The position numbers and the translations under genes were made by a program. From NCBI GenBank assembly GCA_027310665.1, contig DAIDAJ010000115.1, positions 1 to 58,266 on the forward strand: a stretch of 58,266 nucleotides of DNA, in the 5' to 3' direction. How positions within the stretch are numbered: position 1 is the first letter of the stretch; every line of letters starts with the position of its first letter. This stretch comes from Sideroxydans sp. GTDB taxonomy: Bacteria > Pseudomonadota > Gammaproteobacteria > Burkholderiales > Gallionellaceae. The notes beneath the pieces were generated by a model that did no database searches, was not told the DNA's origin, and saw nothing but the letters and a program-made list of their open reading frames with translations. This document shows, in pieces, positions 42,972 through 52,219 of the stretch.

Positions 42972-43868
42972 TCACAACCCCATTAGCAGCAACCACAGCG
43001 GTAGCGTCAACGCCGCCAGCAAGGTGCTCAGCATCACCTGGGCGGCGATGGTGTTTCCGTCGCCGCCCATGCGCCTGGCCAGCACATAGGACACGGTGGA
43101 TACCGGCAGCGCCGCCATCAATACCGCGATATTGAAATACACGCCGCTCAGTCCGAACGCCCTGGCCAATCCCCAGGCGATGGCAGGCAACACCAGCAGT
43201 TTGACCGCCACCCCATACCACAAGGTACCGGGATGGCTGTGCAATCCCTGCAGGCGCAGTCCCGCACCGACGGCGATCAGTCCCATGGGCAGCGAGGCCT
43301 GCGACAACAGGCCCAGCGTGGTGTTGAGCAGCACCGGCAATGCCAGGCCCGAAAAGCTCAGGGCGATCCCGCTCGCGGTGGAGAGGATCAGGGGATTGCT
43401 CAATATCTCCTTGAGCCAGTGGCTTTCGCTGTGGCGCGCCAGCGCGAGCACCGCCGCGACGTTTGCGACGGGGACCATGAAGCCCATCAGCAAGCCAATG
43501 GCCGCGAGTCCTTCCTGACCGTGCAGACCTCCCGCGATGGCAAGGCCGACATAGCTATTGAAGCGAAATGCGGACTGGAAGGTTGCCGAGAATACTTTGG
43601 ACGGCGCATGAAACAGGAACTTTGCGGCGTAGCCCAGCGCGATACCGGCAAGCATGTACAGCATGGCAACGATCAGCATCGGCGTCGCCGCACCCAGATC
43701 GATCTTGAAATGCGAGAGGGAATTGAACAGCAGCGCGGGAAAGAAAACGTAGTAGATCACGCGATCCAGCTGCGGCCAGAAATCTTCGCGCATGCCGAAC
43801 CAGCGGTGCATGGCAACGCCGAGCAGGATCAGCAGGAATATCGGAACGATGGTTTGTGCGACGAACAT
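42972..43868 (-). CDS. AEC-family permease (second copy)
   Basis: A 298-residue inner-membrane carrier with about ten helices, starting MFVAQTIVPIFLLILLGVAMHRWFG, with the conserved break FRFNSYVGLAIAGGL. It is paralogous in fold to the permease at 989-1894. It lies 13 bp downstream of the RhlE-type helicase gene. The substrate is unknown. Confidence 0.86.
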   Translation of the reverse strand: MFVAQTIVPIFLLILLGVAMHRWFGMREDFWPQLDRVIYYVFFPALLFNSLSHFKIDLGAATPMLIVAMLYMLAGIALGYAAKFLFHAPSKVFSATFQSAFRFNSYVGLAIAGGLHGQEGLAAIGLLMGFMVPVANVAAVLALARHSESHWLKEILSNPLILSTASGIALSFSGLALPVLLNTTLGLLSQASLPMGLIAVGAGLRLQGLHSHPGTLWYGVAVKLLVLPAIAWGLARAFGLSGVYFNIAVLMAALPVSTVSYVLARRMGGDGNTIAAQVMLSTLLAALTLPLWLLLMGL

Positions 43869-43881
43869 TCCAGCAGCGGAA

Positions 43882-45246
43882 TCAGCTCGAGCGGCGCACG
43901 AATAACGCGGGAATCTGCGCTTTGGGTTTGTTCGCCGAGGGTTCGGCAGGCTTCTTTACGGGTGCAGGTGCACTGGCGCTCGGTTCGTAAGGCTTGTCGA
44001 ACCAGGGGTCGTGGCTGGGCTTTTTCGGTGCCGGGGCATGGTGCTCGCGGCTGCGCTCCGAATGTTCGGCGCGCGGGGCACGAAGCGGCTTCGCGGCATG
44101 CTCGGGCAAGTCGGCACGCTCTTTCGGTATCTGTGTCTTGATGAGTTTTTCGATATCCGCCAGGTATTTTTCTTCTTCCGGAGACACCAGCGAGATCGCG
44201 GTGCCCGATGCACCCGCCCGGCCGGTACGGCCGATGCGGTGCACATAGTCTTCGGCAGCATGCGGTATTTCGTAGTTGATCACCATCGGCAGGCTGTCGA
44301 TATCCAATCCGCGTGCGGCCACGTCGGTGGCGATCAGCACGGCGATCTTGCCCTGCTTGAAGGCATCCAGCGCCTGCATGCGCTCCAGCTGGCTCTTGTC
44401 GCCGTGGATGGCATCGGCAGAGACGCCTTCGCGCTGCAACTGTTTGGCCAGACGGCTGGCAGTCAGTTTGGTCTTGGTGAACACGATGGCTTGTTTCGCA
44501 TCGTCGCCGCGCAACAGTTGCGCAAGCAATTGATGCTTGTCGGCGTGATCGACCAGATAGACCTTTTGCGTGATGTTCTCGGCCGAAGCGTTGCTGCGCG
44601 CGACCTCGATCAAGGTCGGGTAGTTCATGAAATCTTCAGAGAGCTTCTTGATCTCGTTCGAGAATGTGGCGGAGAACATCAGGCTCTGTCGCTGCCGCGG
44701 CAGCAGGGCCAGGATGCGCTTCAGCGCCGGCATGAAGCCCATGTCCAGCATGCGATCCGCTTCGTCGAGCACCAGCATCTGCACCAGATTCAGTTGCACG
44801 GTCTTTTGCTCGATGTGATCCAGCAATCGTCCCGGCGTCGCCACCAGGATCTCCACGCCGGTCTTCAGGTGCGGCGTCTGGGTCTTGATATCCACGCCCC
44901 CGAACACCACCAGCGAACGCAGGTTGGTATGCTTCGCGTAAGTTTTGACGCTCTCTTCCACCTGGATCGCCAGTTCTCGCGTCGGCACCAGGATCAGGGC
45001 CCGCACCGGATGCTTTGCCGGTGACGTGCTGGAACTCGCGTGAGGCAGCAGTTTTTGCAGCATGGGCAGCGCGAATGCGGCGGTCTTGCCCGTGCCCGTC
45101 TGCGCACCCGCCATCAGGTCATGGCCTTCCAGCACCACCGGGATGGCCTGGGCTTGAACCGGAGTGGGTGTGGTGTAACCGGATTCGGTGAGTGCCCTGA
45201 GGATTTGGGGCGCCAGCTTCAGATCGGCAAAACTTACGGTGTTCAA
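43882..45246 (-). CDS. rhlE: DEAD-box RNA helicase, RhlE type
   Basis: An ATP-dependent RNA helicase of 454 residues, probably in ribosome assembly or RNA decay. The Q motif lies in FADLKLAPQILRAL, motif I is GAQTGTGKTAAF, motif II is DEADRMLDMGF, motif III is FSATF, and motif VI is HRIGRTGRAG. A charged, proline- and lysine-rich tail from about residue 380 lacks a folded domain, as in RhlE. The start MNTVSFADL follows the family pattern. The promoter lies in the divergent spacer toward 45368. Confidence 0.93.
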   Translation of the reverse strand: MNTVSFADLKLAPQILRALTESGYTTPTPVQAQAIPVVLEGHDLMAGAQTGTGKTAAFALPMLQKLLPHASSSTSPAKHPVRALILVPTRELAIQVEESVKTYAKHTNLRSLVVFGGVDIKTQTPHLKTGVEILVATPGRLLDHIEQKTVQLNLVQMLVLDEADRMLDMGFMPALKRILALLPRQRQSLMFSATFSNEIKKLSEDFMNYPTLIEVARSNASAENITQKVYLVDHADKHQLLAQLLRGDDAKQAIVFTKTKLTASRLAKQLQREGVSADAIHGDKSQLERMQALDAFKQGKIAVLIATDVAARGLDIDSLPMVINYEIPHAAEDYVHRIGRTGRAGASGTAISLVSPEEEKYLADIEKLIKTQIPKERADLPEHAAKPLRAPRAEHSERSREHHAPAPKKPSHDPWFDKPYEPSASAPAPVKKPAEPSANKPKAQIPALFVRRSS

Positions 45247-45367
45247 TGTATCGTTCTCTTCGTATTATTCGGGGCTTTGGATGCCACATTATACGCTCCT
45301 GCGCCGATACCGGCCGGGGCAGCCGTTAAGCCCTATAATCGCCTGCCATTACAAGACCTTCCCGCAC

Positions 45368-46615
45368 ATGACCTCCAGCAATCCCTTACCCGTCCCTGTC
45401 GCCGCCGTCATTGGCGGCGGGCCTGCCGGCCTGATGGCAGCCGAGGTGCTCGCCCGGGGCGGCATGCGCGTCGACGTATATGACGCGATGCCCAGCCTGG
45501 GGCGCAAATTCCTGATGGCCGGCAAAGGCGGCATGAATATCACCCATGCCGAACCGTTTGATGTCTTTCTGACCCGCTATGGCGCACACCGCCCGGATAT
45601 CGAACCGCTTCTGCGCGGCTTCCCGCCCGATGCGTTGCGCGAATGGATACATGGCTTGGGCATCGGCACGCTCGTCGGCACGTCCAACCGGGTCTTTCCC
45701 GCCGACATGAAAGCCGCACCCCTGCTGCGCGCGTGGCTGCATCGTCTGCGGGAAAGCGGCGTGCACTTCCATGTCCGGCAGCGCTGGTGCGGATGGGACG
45801 ATCAGGGCAAGTTGCGTTTCGCGACGCCGGATGGCGAATACGTCATAGATGCCGATGCCGTGGTATTGGCCATGGGCGGAGGCAGCTGGCCACAGCTTGG
45901 TTCGGACGGCGCATGGGTACCCCTGCTGTCACAGCGCGCCATTCCGATCGCACCGCTGCGGCCTGCCAACTGCGGCTTCGATGTCGAGTGGAGCACATAC
46001 TTCCGTGAACACTTTGCCGGCGAACCCCTCAAGTCCGTCGCCGCCACTTTTGGCGACGTGCGCAGACAAGGCGAATGCGTCATTACCGAACATGGCATCG
46101 AAGGCGGCTTGATCTATGCGCACTCCGCCGCACTGCGCAACGAGATCGAGCGCGCCGGCCACGCCACGTTGCATCTCGATCTGTTGCCTGACTGGCCACC
46201 GCAACGAGTGCAGGACGAAGTGTCGCATCCGCGCGGCTCGCGCTCGCTGTCCAGCCATCTGCAAAGCCGCCTTGGCTTGAAAGGCGTGAAAGCCAATTTG
46301 CTGCGCGAGGCATTAAGTGCGGAACAGATGCACGACCCGGCATTGCTGGCGCAGACCATCAAAGACCTGCCGCTGTGCCTCGTTGCCGCGCGCCCGCTGA
46401 ACGAGGCCATCAGCACGGCTGGCGGCCTCGCTTTTGAGGCGCTGGATGAAAGACTGATGCTCAAGCAAATGCCCGGATTTTTTTGCGCGGGCGAAATGCT
46501 CGATTGGGATGCGCCTACCGGGGGATATTTGCTCAGCGCCTGTCTTGCCAGCGGCTACGCCGCAGGCAACGGGACATTGGACTGGCTGCGATCTCCGCCG
46601 GAACCGGCGTTGTGA
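45368..46615 (+). CDS. HI0933-family flavoprotein (TIGR03862-like)
   Basis: A FAD-binding protein of 415 residues in the HI0933/BaiN family. The N-terminal dinucleotide motif is VIGGGPAGLMAAE (14-26), followed by GRKFLMAGKGGMNITH. The middle has AVVLAMGGGSWPQLGSDG, and the C-terminus has STAGGLAFEALDERLMLKQMPGFFCAGEMLDWDAPTGGYLL. These blocks match the subgroup of proteobacterial flavoproteins whose reaction is not established. The ATG at 45368 is used; the longer frame overlaps the divergent rhlE and is unconserved. Confidence 0.92.
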   Translation: MTSSNPLPVPVAAVIGGGPAGLMAAEVLARGGMRVDVYDAMPSLGRKFLMAGKGGMNITHAEPFDVFLTRYGAHRPDIEPLLRGFPPDALREWIHGLGIGTLVGTSNRVFPADMKAAPLLRAWLHRLRESGVHFHVRQRWCGWDDQGKLRFATPDGEYVIDADAVVLAMGGGSWPQLGSDGAWVPLLSQRAIPIAPLRPANCGFDVEWSTYFREHFAGEPLKSVAATFGDVRRQGECVITEHGIEGGLIYAHSAALRNEIERAGHATLHLDLLPDWPPQRVQDEVSHPRGSRSLSSHLQSRLGLKGVKANLLREALSAEQMHDPALLAQTIKDLPLCLVAARPLNEAISTAGGLAFEALDERLMLKQMPGFFCAGEMLDWDAPTGGYLLSACLASGYAAGNGTLDWLRSPPEPAL

Positions 46616-46686
46616 CGTTCCCTGAATTTGGCTAAATGCACCCATGCGCTACAATGCGAAAAAGCCATCTCAAAAAGGACAGAATC

Positions 46687-47202
46687 ATGAAGCAATACAG
46701 CAAACGCACCGCCTTTATACACTGGCTGATCTTCCTGCTCGTGATCGCTGCCCTTTATCTCGGCCATGAGCTGGATGCAAGCAAGAACACCGCGCAGAAG
46801 CTTTCGATGTTTCCGGTGCACTTCCTGATCGGCGACCTGGTATTGCTGCTTGTCCTGCTGCGCATCTATTTCAGGAAAAGGGACGGAGAACCCGCGCCTG
46901 CCAACGCAAATCCCCTGCTGAACAAGATCGCAGCAGGAACCCATGTGCTGTTGAATCTTTCGCTCATTGCCGTTGCGGTCTCAGGCGTCGCAACTGCCGC
47001 GACCTCCGGCGTGATCGAAGCGCTGAAGAAGGGCGACCCCAACCTGATTCCGGACTTCGACAAGGTCGATGCCAAGGAATTCCACGAACTGTTCATCGGC
47101 ATCATGCTGTTGCTGGTTGCGTTCCATGTCGCCGCGGCGCTGTACCACCAGTTCGTCGTGAAAGACAAGCTGCTGCGCCGCATCATGGTCAGGCGCTTCT
47201 AG
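46687..47202 (+). CDS. Cytochrome b561-family membrane protein
   Basis: A 171-residue protein with four membrane helices. Histidines H13 (AFIHW), H42 (FPVHFL), H77 (GTHVLLN) and H142/H151 fall in helices and are candidate heme ligands, fitting the bacterial cytochrome b561 fold that passes electrons from quinols. The ATG at 46687 has AAGGA upstream. Two small membrane-protein genes follow. Confidence 0.82.
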   Translation: MKQYSKRTAFIHWLIFLLVIAALYLGHELDASKNTAQKLSMFPVHFLIGDLVLLLVLLRIYFRKRDGEPAPANANPLLNKIAAGTHVLLNLSLIAVAVSGVATAATSGVIEALKKGDPNLIPDFDKVDAKEFHELFIGIMLLLVAFHVAAALYHQFVVKDKLLRRIMVRRF

Positions 47203-47268
47203 AAACCGTTCTTGCACATTTGGCACCGCGCGGCATGATCGCCGCCCTTTGGTAATTTGGATACCTCA

Positions 47269-47658
47269 ATGCTCAAACATCTCCACCTCACATGTGTGGC
47301 TCTCAGTTACTCGTTGTTTTTTCTGCGTGGAATATGGATGTTGCGCGACTCTTCCTTGCTGCAACAGCGATGGGTCAAGATCGCGCCGCATATGGTCGAC
47401 ACATTGCTGCTGGCAAGCGCCATTGCACTGGCGTGGCAACTCGGGATTTCGCCGCTCGCCGCTCCTTGGCTGGGAGCCAAGATCATTGCCCTGTTGTTTT
47501 ATATCGTTATCGGTGCTTACGCGCTGAAACGCGGCAGGACGAAGCGGATCCGTTTCACAGCGTGGCTGGCGGCACAAATGGTGTTCTTTTACATCGTAAG
47601 CGTGGCCGTGACACACGACCCGGCACCTTGGCAAACTCTAACAGGAAATATCAGATGA
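47269..47658 (+). CDS. SirB2-family membrane protein
   Basis: A 129-residue protein of four helices with the SirB2 pattern (LHLTCVALSYSLFFLRGIWML near the N-terminus; PHMVDTLLLASAIALAW). The family's role is poorly defined. The ATG at 47269 is preferred to an upstream TTG. Its stop overlaps the next start (ATGA at 47655-47658). Confidence 0.85.
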   Translation: MLKHLHLTCVALSYSLFFLRGIWMLRDSSLLQQRWVKIAPHMVDTLLLASAIALAWQLGISPLAAPWLGAKIIALLFYIVIGAYALKRGRTKRIRFTAWLAAQMVFFYIVSVAVTHDPAPWQTLTGNIR

Positions 47659-47879
47659 AGATTCCGGCGCGCTACAGCAACCTGCTTTTCGGGGGCATGC
47701 TTTCCATCATCATGGTCACCATCATTTCGGGCACAGTGACGCTCATCAATCAGGGATATGACCCGCATTTCTTCACGCGCTGGTTCAGGGGATTCATCAC
47801 GGCGTGGCCTGTCGCCTTCCCTTCCGTGCTGGTGGTCGCGCCTTTCGTGCGGCGTGTGGTAGCCCGGATCACCGTGTGA
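47655..47879 (+). CDS. DUF2798-family small membrane protein
   Basis: A 74-residue protein with two membrane helices and the DUF2798 pattern: MLSIIMVTIISGTVTLINQG and FFTRWFRGFITAWPVAFPSVLVVAPFVRR. The function is unknown. It is translationally coupled to the SirB2 gene and meets dsbB tail to tail with no spacing. Confidence 0.85.
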   Translation: MKIPARYSNLLFGGMLSIIMVTIISGTVTLINQGYDPHFFTRWFRGFITAWPVAFPSVLVVAPFVRRVVARITV

Positions 47880-48383
47880 TCAGCGCTTTTTCCAGCCGAC
47901 CAGAATAGAAAACACTCCCAGCAACACGAACCAGACCAGCGACCATTCCGGGATGCCGAGCGTCAGGAACGTCCATCCCTTCGCGGCACATTCGCCCGAG
48001 CCGTGCATCAGTTCCTGCCATACATCGGACATCGGGAAGTGCTTCAGCATGAAATCCAGACCGGGACCGCAGGCCGGGACCTGGTCTTTGGGAAGATGTT
48101 GTATCCAGATATGCCGCGAAGCTGCAGCCACGCCGCCCAGGGCAAGGAACGCGATCAGAATCGAATAGATCCGGCTTGCGATCGGACCTGCATTGAGCAG
48201 GGCGGCGATAAAGAAAAGCGCACCGATGGCAATGAAGATGACCCGCTGCACCATGCATAAGGGGCACGGATCCTGATGCAGCACATATTGCAGATAGAGT
48301 GCCGAACAGAACAGGATGGCCACGATCAACGCGCCGATCAGGTACAGCCAGCGTTTGGAAATACTGTTCCAGCGTTTCAGCAT
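47880..48383 (-). CDS. dsbB: Disulfide bond formation protein B
   Basis: An inner-membrane protein of 167 residues that reoxidises DsbA and passes electrons to quinones. Four helices are visible. The first periplasmic cysteine pair is DPCPLCMV, and the second loop has cysteines in VPACGPGLDF and GECAAKG. The ATG at 48381-48383 is used; upstream codons of the frame lie inside iscX. It is the last minus-strand gene behind the isc operon and may be co-transcribed with it. Confidence 0.93.
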   Translation of the reverse strand: MLKRWNSISKRWLYLIGALIVAILFCSALYLQYVLHQDPCPLCMVQRVIFIAIGALFFIAALLNAGPIASRIYSILIAFLALGGVAAASRHIWIQHLPKDQVPACGPGLDFMLKHFPMSDVWQELMHGSGECAAKGWTFLTLGIPEWSLVWFVLLGVFSILVGWKKR

Positions 48384-48384
48384 G

Positions 48385-48579
48385 TCATTCGGCCTCGTCC
48401 ATCCATGCGGTCTGGATGGCTTCGAGCACCTTCTCGCCGCCACGACTGTGATCGTCATCGAAGCCGTCAAGGTCGACGACAAAGTTGTGCAGGTCGACGA
48501 AGCGCACCTTGCTCGGGTCGATATCCGGATGTTTCTCAGCCAGCGCGATCGCGATGTCGCGCACGTCTATCCATTTCAT
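48385..48579 (-). CDS. iscX: Fe-S assembly protein IscX
   Basis: A 64-residue acidic protein that binds IscS and iron and modulates cluster assembly. MKWIDVRDIAIALAEKHPDIDP and VRFVDLHNFVVDLDGFDD are the family blocks. It is too short to appear as its own long frame. Its ATG overlaps the fdx stop (ATGA at 48576-48579). Confidence 0.95.
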   Translation of the reverse strand: MKWIDVRDIAIALAEKHPDIDPSKVRFVDLHNFVVDLDGFDDDHSRGGEKVLEAIQTAWMDEAE

Positions 48580-48920
48580 TTCGAATGCCCCTCCTTCGCC
48601 ATATTGATGGTGTATTTGGGTATCTCGATCACCATATCCCCTTTGCCGACGATGGCCTGGCAACTCAGTCTCGAGTTGGCTTCCAGCCCCCATGCCTTGT
48701 CCAGCAGGTCTTCTTCCAGGTCTGTCGCTTCCGCCAGGCTGTTGAAACCTTCGCGCACGATGACGTGGCAAGTGGTACAGGCGCAGGATTTTTCGCAGGC
48801 ATGCTCGATCTCGATATTGTGCGCAAGCAACGCATCGCAGATGGAGGTGCCGGGTTCGGCCTCGAACAGTGCGCCCTTGGGGCACAACTCCACATGCGGC
48901 AAGACAATGATCTGGGTCAT
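48576..48920 (-). CDS. fdx: ISC-type 2Fe-2S ferredoxin
   Basis: The electron donor for cluster assembly, 114 residues. The cluster ligands are in HACEKSCACTTCHV (C-x5-C-x2-C), with the fourth in LSCQAIVG. The ATG at 48918-48920 lies one base after the hscA stop. Confidence 0.96.
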   Translation of the reverse strand: MTQIIVLPHVELCPKGALFEAEPGTSICDALLAHNIEIEHACEKSCACTTCHVIVREGFNSLAEATDLEEDLLDKAWGLEANSRLSCQAIVGKGDMVIEIPKYTINMAKEGHSK

Positions 48921-48921
48921 A

Positions 48922-50814
48922 TCAGTCCTCAAGCTCCGACAATTTGTGCCCCGCCAGGGCATGTTTCACGCTTTTGTCCATGCGGAGTTGCGCGAATTCG
49001 GTGGAAGCCGTGTTTAATGCCTCTACCGCACGTTTGATAGCCTGCTGGTCTTCCCCCTCAAGCACCGCGCGCAATGCATCCATGCTGCCGCGGATGCGCG
49101 CCTGCGCGATTTCATCGAGCAGCGCGTCACCATCCTCTTGCAGGGCATTCCCCACGGCATCCAGCAATTGTGCCGCTTCGGTCTGCAGTTCGCGCAATGC
49201 GCGGGCGACCATGTCGTCGCGCGCATGCCGGGCGGAGTCTTGCAGCATGCGGGTGATCTCCTCGTCGCTCAGTCCATAGGAAGGTTTCACCACGATGCTG
49301 GCCTCCGTTCCGCTGGCCATCTCGCGCGCCGAAACGCTGAGCAGTCCGTCGGCATCCACCTGGAAGGTGACGCGTATACGCGCCGAGCCGGCCACCATGG
49401 CCGGGATGCCGCGCAGCTCGAACTTCGCCAGGGAACGGCAATCGCTCACCAGTTCGCGTTCTCCCTGCAACACATGGATGCTCATTGCGGTCTGCCCGTC
49501 CTTGTAGGTCGTGAATTCCTGCGCGCGTGCACTGGGTATCGTGCTGTTGCGCGGGATGATCTTCTCCACCAGTCCGCCCATCGTCTCGATGCCCAGGCTG
49601 AGCGGGATCACGTCCAGCAGCAGCCAGTCGTCCGCACTGCGATTGCCGGCCAGCACGTTCGCCTGTATGGCGGCGCCCAGCGCCACGACCTTGTCCGGAT
49701 CGAGATTGTTCAGGGGAGCCTGTCCGAAGAATTCGCCCACCGCATGCTGCACCTGCGGCATGCGGGTGGAACCGCCCACCATCACGACACCCTTGATGTC
49801 CTCGACTTTCAGTTTTGCATCGCGCAAAGCGCGGCGTGTCGCCTGCAGGGTGCGGGCAACGAGATTCTGCGTCATATCGTAGAACGCCTCGCGCTTGAGC
49901 GTCAGATCCACCAGGTCGCCGCCGCCCAATATCGCGGTGATCTTCGCCTGCGGATACTCGGTAAGTTGCTCTTTGGCGGTGCGCGCATTCGTGAGCAACA
50001 GGCGCGTGTCATGCGCGCTCAGGGCAGATATGCCGCCGTTTTCCAGCATCCAGCAGTAGATGCGGTGGTCGAAGTCGTCGCCGCCGAGCGCCGAATCGCC
50101 GTTGGTGGACAGCACCTCGAACACGCCTTTGGAAAGCCGCAGGATGGAAATATCAAAGGTCCCTCCGCCCAGGTCGAACACCGCATACACACCTTCGGCG
50201 GCGTTATCCAGCCCGTAGGCGATGGCAGCGGCAGTGGGTTCGTTCAGGAGGCGCAGCACGTTGAGTCCGGCAAGTCTGGCGGCGTCCTTGGTGGCTTGGC
50301 GCTGTGCGTCGTCAAAGTAGGCGGGCACCGTGATGACGGCACCGACCAGTTCGCCGCCCAGCGAAAGTTCCGCGCGTTCGCGCAGCACCTTGAGTATCTC
50401 GGCCGAGACCTCGACCGGGCTTTTCGCACCGGCGACCGTGCGCAATTGCAGCATGCCCGGGGCCTGTCCTGAGCCTGTCGAAGGGGCATCGACGAAGCGA
50501 TAAGGCAGATTGCTCACCTCGCCCACATCCTTCAGGCTGCGCCCCATGAATCGCTTGACCGAGACGATGGTGTTTTGCGGGTCGTCGCTCTGCACGGCCT
50601 GCGCCGCATGGCCGACCTGCACGCTGCCATCAGGTACATAGCGCACAACCGAAGGCAGCAGTGCGCAACCTTCGATATCGTTCAGCACGGTACTGATACC
50701 GTTGCGTACGGTCGCTACAAGGGAATTGGTCGTGCCGAGGTCGATACCGACCGCCAGCCGGTGTTCGTGGGGAGCGGCGCTGAGGCCGGGTTCTGCGATC
50801 TGCAACAGTGCCAT
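48922..50814 (-). CDS. hscA: Fe-S cluster assembly chaperone HscA
   Basis: An Hsp70-class ATPase that, with HscB, helps transfer clusters from IscU. The protein is 630 residues (E. coli 616). It has the ATPase motifs [26 protein letters not shown] and [12 protein letters not shown], a substrate-binding domain and a helical lid. Residues about 108-119 ([11 protein letters not shown]) are an in-frame insertion of the dispersed palindrome core at 50466-50484, in a surface loop after PYRFVDA. It lies 2 bp downstream of hscB. Confidence 0.97.
   Translation of the reverse strand: MALLQIAEPGLSAAPHEHRLAVGIDLGTTNSLVATVRNGISTVLNDIEGCALLPSVVRYVPDGSVQVGHAAQAVQSDDPQNTIVSVKRFMGRSLKDVGEVSNLPYRFVDAPSTGSGQAPGMLQLRTVAGAKSPVEVSAEILKVLRERAELSLGGELVGAVITVPAYFDDAQRQATKDAARLAGLNVLRLLNEPTAAAIAYGLDNAAEGVYAVFDLGGGTFDISILRLSKGVFEVLSTNGDSALGGDDFDHRIYCWMLENGGISALSAHDTRLLLTNARTAKEQLTEYPQAKITAILGGGDLVDLTLKREAFYDMTQNLVARTLQATRRALRDAKLKVEDIKGVVMVGGSTRMPQVQHAVGEFFGQAPLNNLDPDKVVALGAAIQANVLAGNRSADDWLLLDVIPLSLGIETMGGLVEKIIPRNSTIPSARAQEFTTYKDGQTAMSIHVLQGERELVSDCRSLAKFELRGIPAMVAGSARIRVTFQVDADGLLSVSAREMASGTEASIVVKPSYGLSDEEITRMLQDSARHARDDMVARALRELQTEAAQLLDAVGNALQEDGDALLDEIAQARIRGSMDALRAVLEGEDQQAIKRAVEALNTASTEFAQLRMDKSVKHALAGHKLSELED
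50466..50484. repeat. Palindrome core inside hscA
   Basis: GTCCTGAGCCTGTCGAAGG is identical to 20171-20189 in mfd. Only a half-unit is present here, without the inverted partner. It is read in the hscA frame as PSTGSGQ and keeps the gene open. Confidence 0.85.
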
Positions 50815-50816
50815 AT

Positions 50817-51359
50817 TCAGGAATCTAGTTCGTCGAACGCGGATCCGATTTCTTCCGCCAGTTTCTCAAGAAATTTGAGCTTGCGCACTATACCGGAAGC
50901 GGCCGCGTAATCGTGAGTGTCGTCGATATCGGTACTGAGTTGTTGTTGCAAAATCCTCACTTCATGTTGCATGCGCTGTTCCAGCTCATCCAGCGCCGAG
51001 CTGTCCTTTGCCGGCTTCGCGGCTTCCAGCGCTTCGCGCCATTCCATCTGCTGCATCAGGAAATCGACGGGCATCGCGGTGTTGCTCTCTTCCTGCGTAT
51101 CCACGCCGTGCTGCAACAACAGGTAGCGCGCGCGATTCAGGGGATTGCGCAGGGTCTGGTACCCCTCATTCACGCGCGTCGCCCATTGCATGGAGAGACG
51201 CCGTTCCGCCTCGGAAAGATGGGCGAATTTGTCGGGATGGACCTGCGCCTGCAGTGCAAGGAAACTCCGCTCCAGCGCAGCGCCGTCGATTTTGAATGTT
51301 GCCGGAAGGTTGAAGAGCTGGAAGAAGTCCTGCTGGAAATCCAGGTTGAGGATGTCCAT
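50817..51359 (-). CDS. hscB: Co-chaperone HscB (J protein)
   Basis: A 180-residue J-domain protein that brings IscU to HscA and stimulates its ATPase. [14 protein letters not shown] starts the J domain, HPDKF is the HPD motif (about 41-45), and the C-terminal three-helix part binds IscU. The ATG at 51357-51359 shares its A with the iscA stop. Confidence 0.96.
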   Translation of the reverse strand: MDILNLDFQQDFFQLFNLPATFKIDGAALERSFLALQAQVHPDKFAHLSEAERRLSMQWATRVNEGYQTLRNPLNRARYLLLQHGVDTQEESNTAMPVDFLMQQMEWREALEAAKPAKDSSALDELEQRMQHEVRILQQQLSTDIDDTHDYAAASGIVRKLKFLEKLAEEIGSAFDELDS

Positions 51360-51682
51360 CAAACCTTGAAGCTTTCCCCGCAACCGCAAGCGTCCTTGAC
51401 ATTCGGGTTGTTGAACTTGAACCCTTCGTTCAAGCCCTCGCGGGTGTAATCCAGTTCCATGCCGTCGATGTAAGGCAGGCTGTGCTGATCCACCAGGACC
51501 GTCACACCATTGCTGACGAACTTCAGGTCCTCGCTATCCACCGCGTCGGCGAACTCAAGCTTGTATGCCATGCCCGAACAGCCGCTGGTGCGCACGCCGA
51601 GACGCAAGCCCACCCCCTTGCCGCGCTTGGCCAGGAAATTCTGCACATGTTGCGCCGCATTTTCTGTCAACGAGATCGCCAT
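51359..51682 (-). CDS. iscA: Iron-sulfur carrier IscA
   Basis: A 107-residue A-type carrier for Fe-S clusters. Conserved cysteines are C35 ([11 protein letters not shown]) and the C-terminal pair C99 and C101 (DACGCGESF). It lies 13 bp downstream of iscU. Confidence 0.97.
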   Translation of the reverse strand: MAISLTENAAQHVQNFLAKRGKGVGLRLGVRTSGCSGMAYKLEFADAVDSEDLKFVSNGVTVLVDQHSLPYIDGMELDYTREGLNEGFKFNNPNVKDACGCGESFKV

Positions 51683-51695
51683 TTCGTTTCCCTAT

Positions 51696-52112
51696 TTATT
51701 TATTGCCGTTACAAGCCGCGGTCTCCACCGTTGCGCCATGCTTGGCCTTGTAGTCCGCCACGGCCGCCTTGATCGCATCTTCAGCCAGGATGGAGCAGTG
51801 TATCTTCACCGGCGGCAAGGCGAGCTCTTCTGCGATATGCGTATTCTTGATCGCCAGCGCCTGATCCACTGTCTTGCCCTTCACCCATTCGGTGACCAGC
51901 GAACTGGAAGCGATGGCCGACCCGCAGCCGTACGTCTTGAACTTTGCATCCTCGATGATGCCGTCCTTGCCGACCTTGATCTGCAGCTTCATCACGTCGC
52001 CGCACGCCGGAGCGCCGACCATGCCGGTACCCACGTAATCGTCTTCCTTGTCCAGGGAGCCGACGTTGCGCGGATTCTCGTAGTGATCCAATACTTTATT
52101 GCTGTAAGCCAT
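51696..52112 (-). CDS. iscU: Fe-S cluster scaffold IscU
   Basis: A 138-residue scaffold on which IscS-derived sulfur and iron are assembled. Ligand cysteines are C37 (GAPACGDVM), C63 (YGCGSAIASS) and C106 (HCSILAEDAI), and the HscA recognition motif LPPVK is at 99-103. It lies downstream of iscS across a 107-bp spacer with an inverted repeat. Confidence 0.98.
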   Translation of the reverse strand: MAYSNKVLDHYENPRNVGSLDKEDDYVGTGMVGAPACGDVMKLQIKVGKDGIIEDAKFKTYGCGSAIASSSLVTEWVKGKTVDQALAIKNTHIAEELALPPVKIHCSILAEDAIKAAVADYKAKHGATVETAACNGNK

Positions 52113-52140
52113 TTGATACTCCTTTTAGTCGCGGAGAAGG

Positions 52141-52214
52141 GGGAAGAGTGAAGAGGGAAAGGTAAAACCAGCGCAGCGCGCACCACCCTTTTCCCTTCCC
52201 TCTTTACCCTTCCC
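52141..52214. repeat. Imperfect 22-bp inverted repeat between iscS and iscU
   Basis: Bases 52141-52162 and 52193-52214 are inverted copies with 19 of 22 matches, purine-rich on one arm (GGGAAGAGTGAAGAGGG). The stem begins 6 bp after the iscS stop. It may set the iscS:iscU transcript ratio or be a dispersed repeat. Confidence 0.65.
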
Positions 52215-52219
52215 AACTG

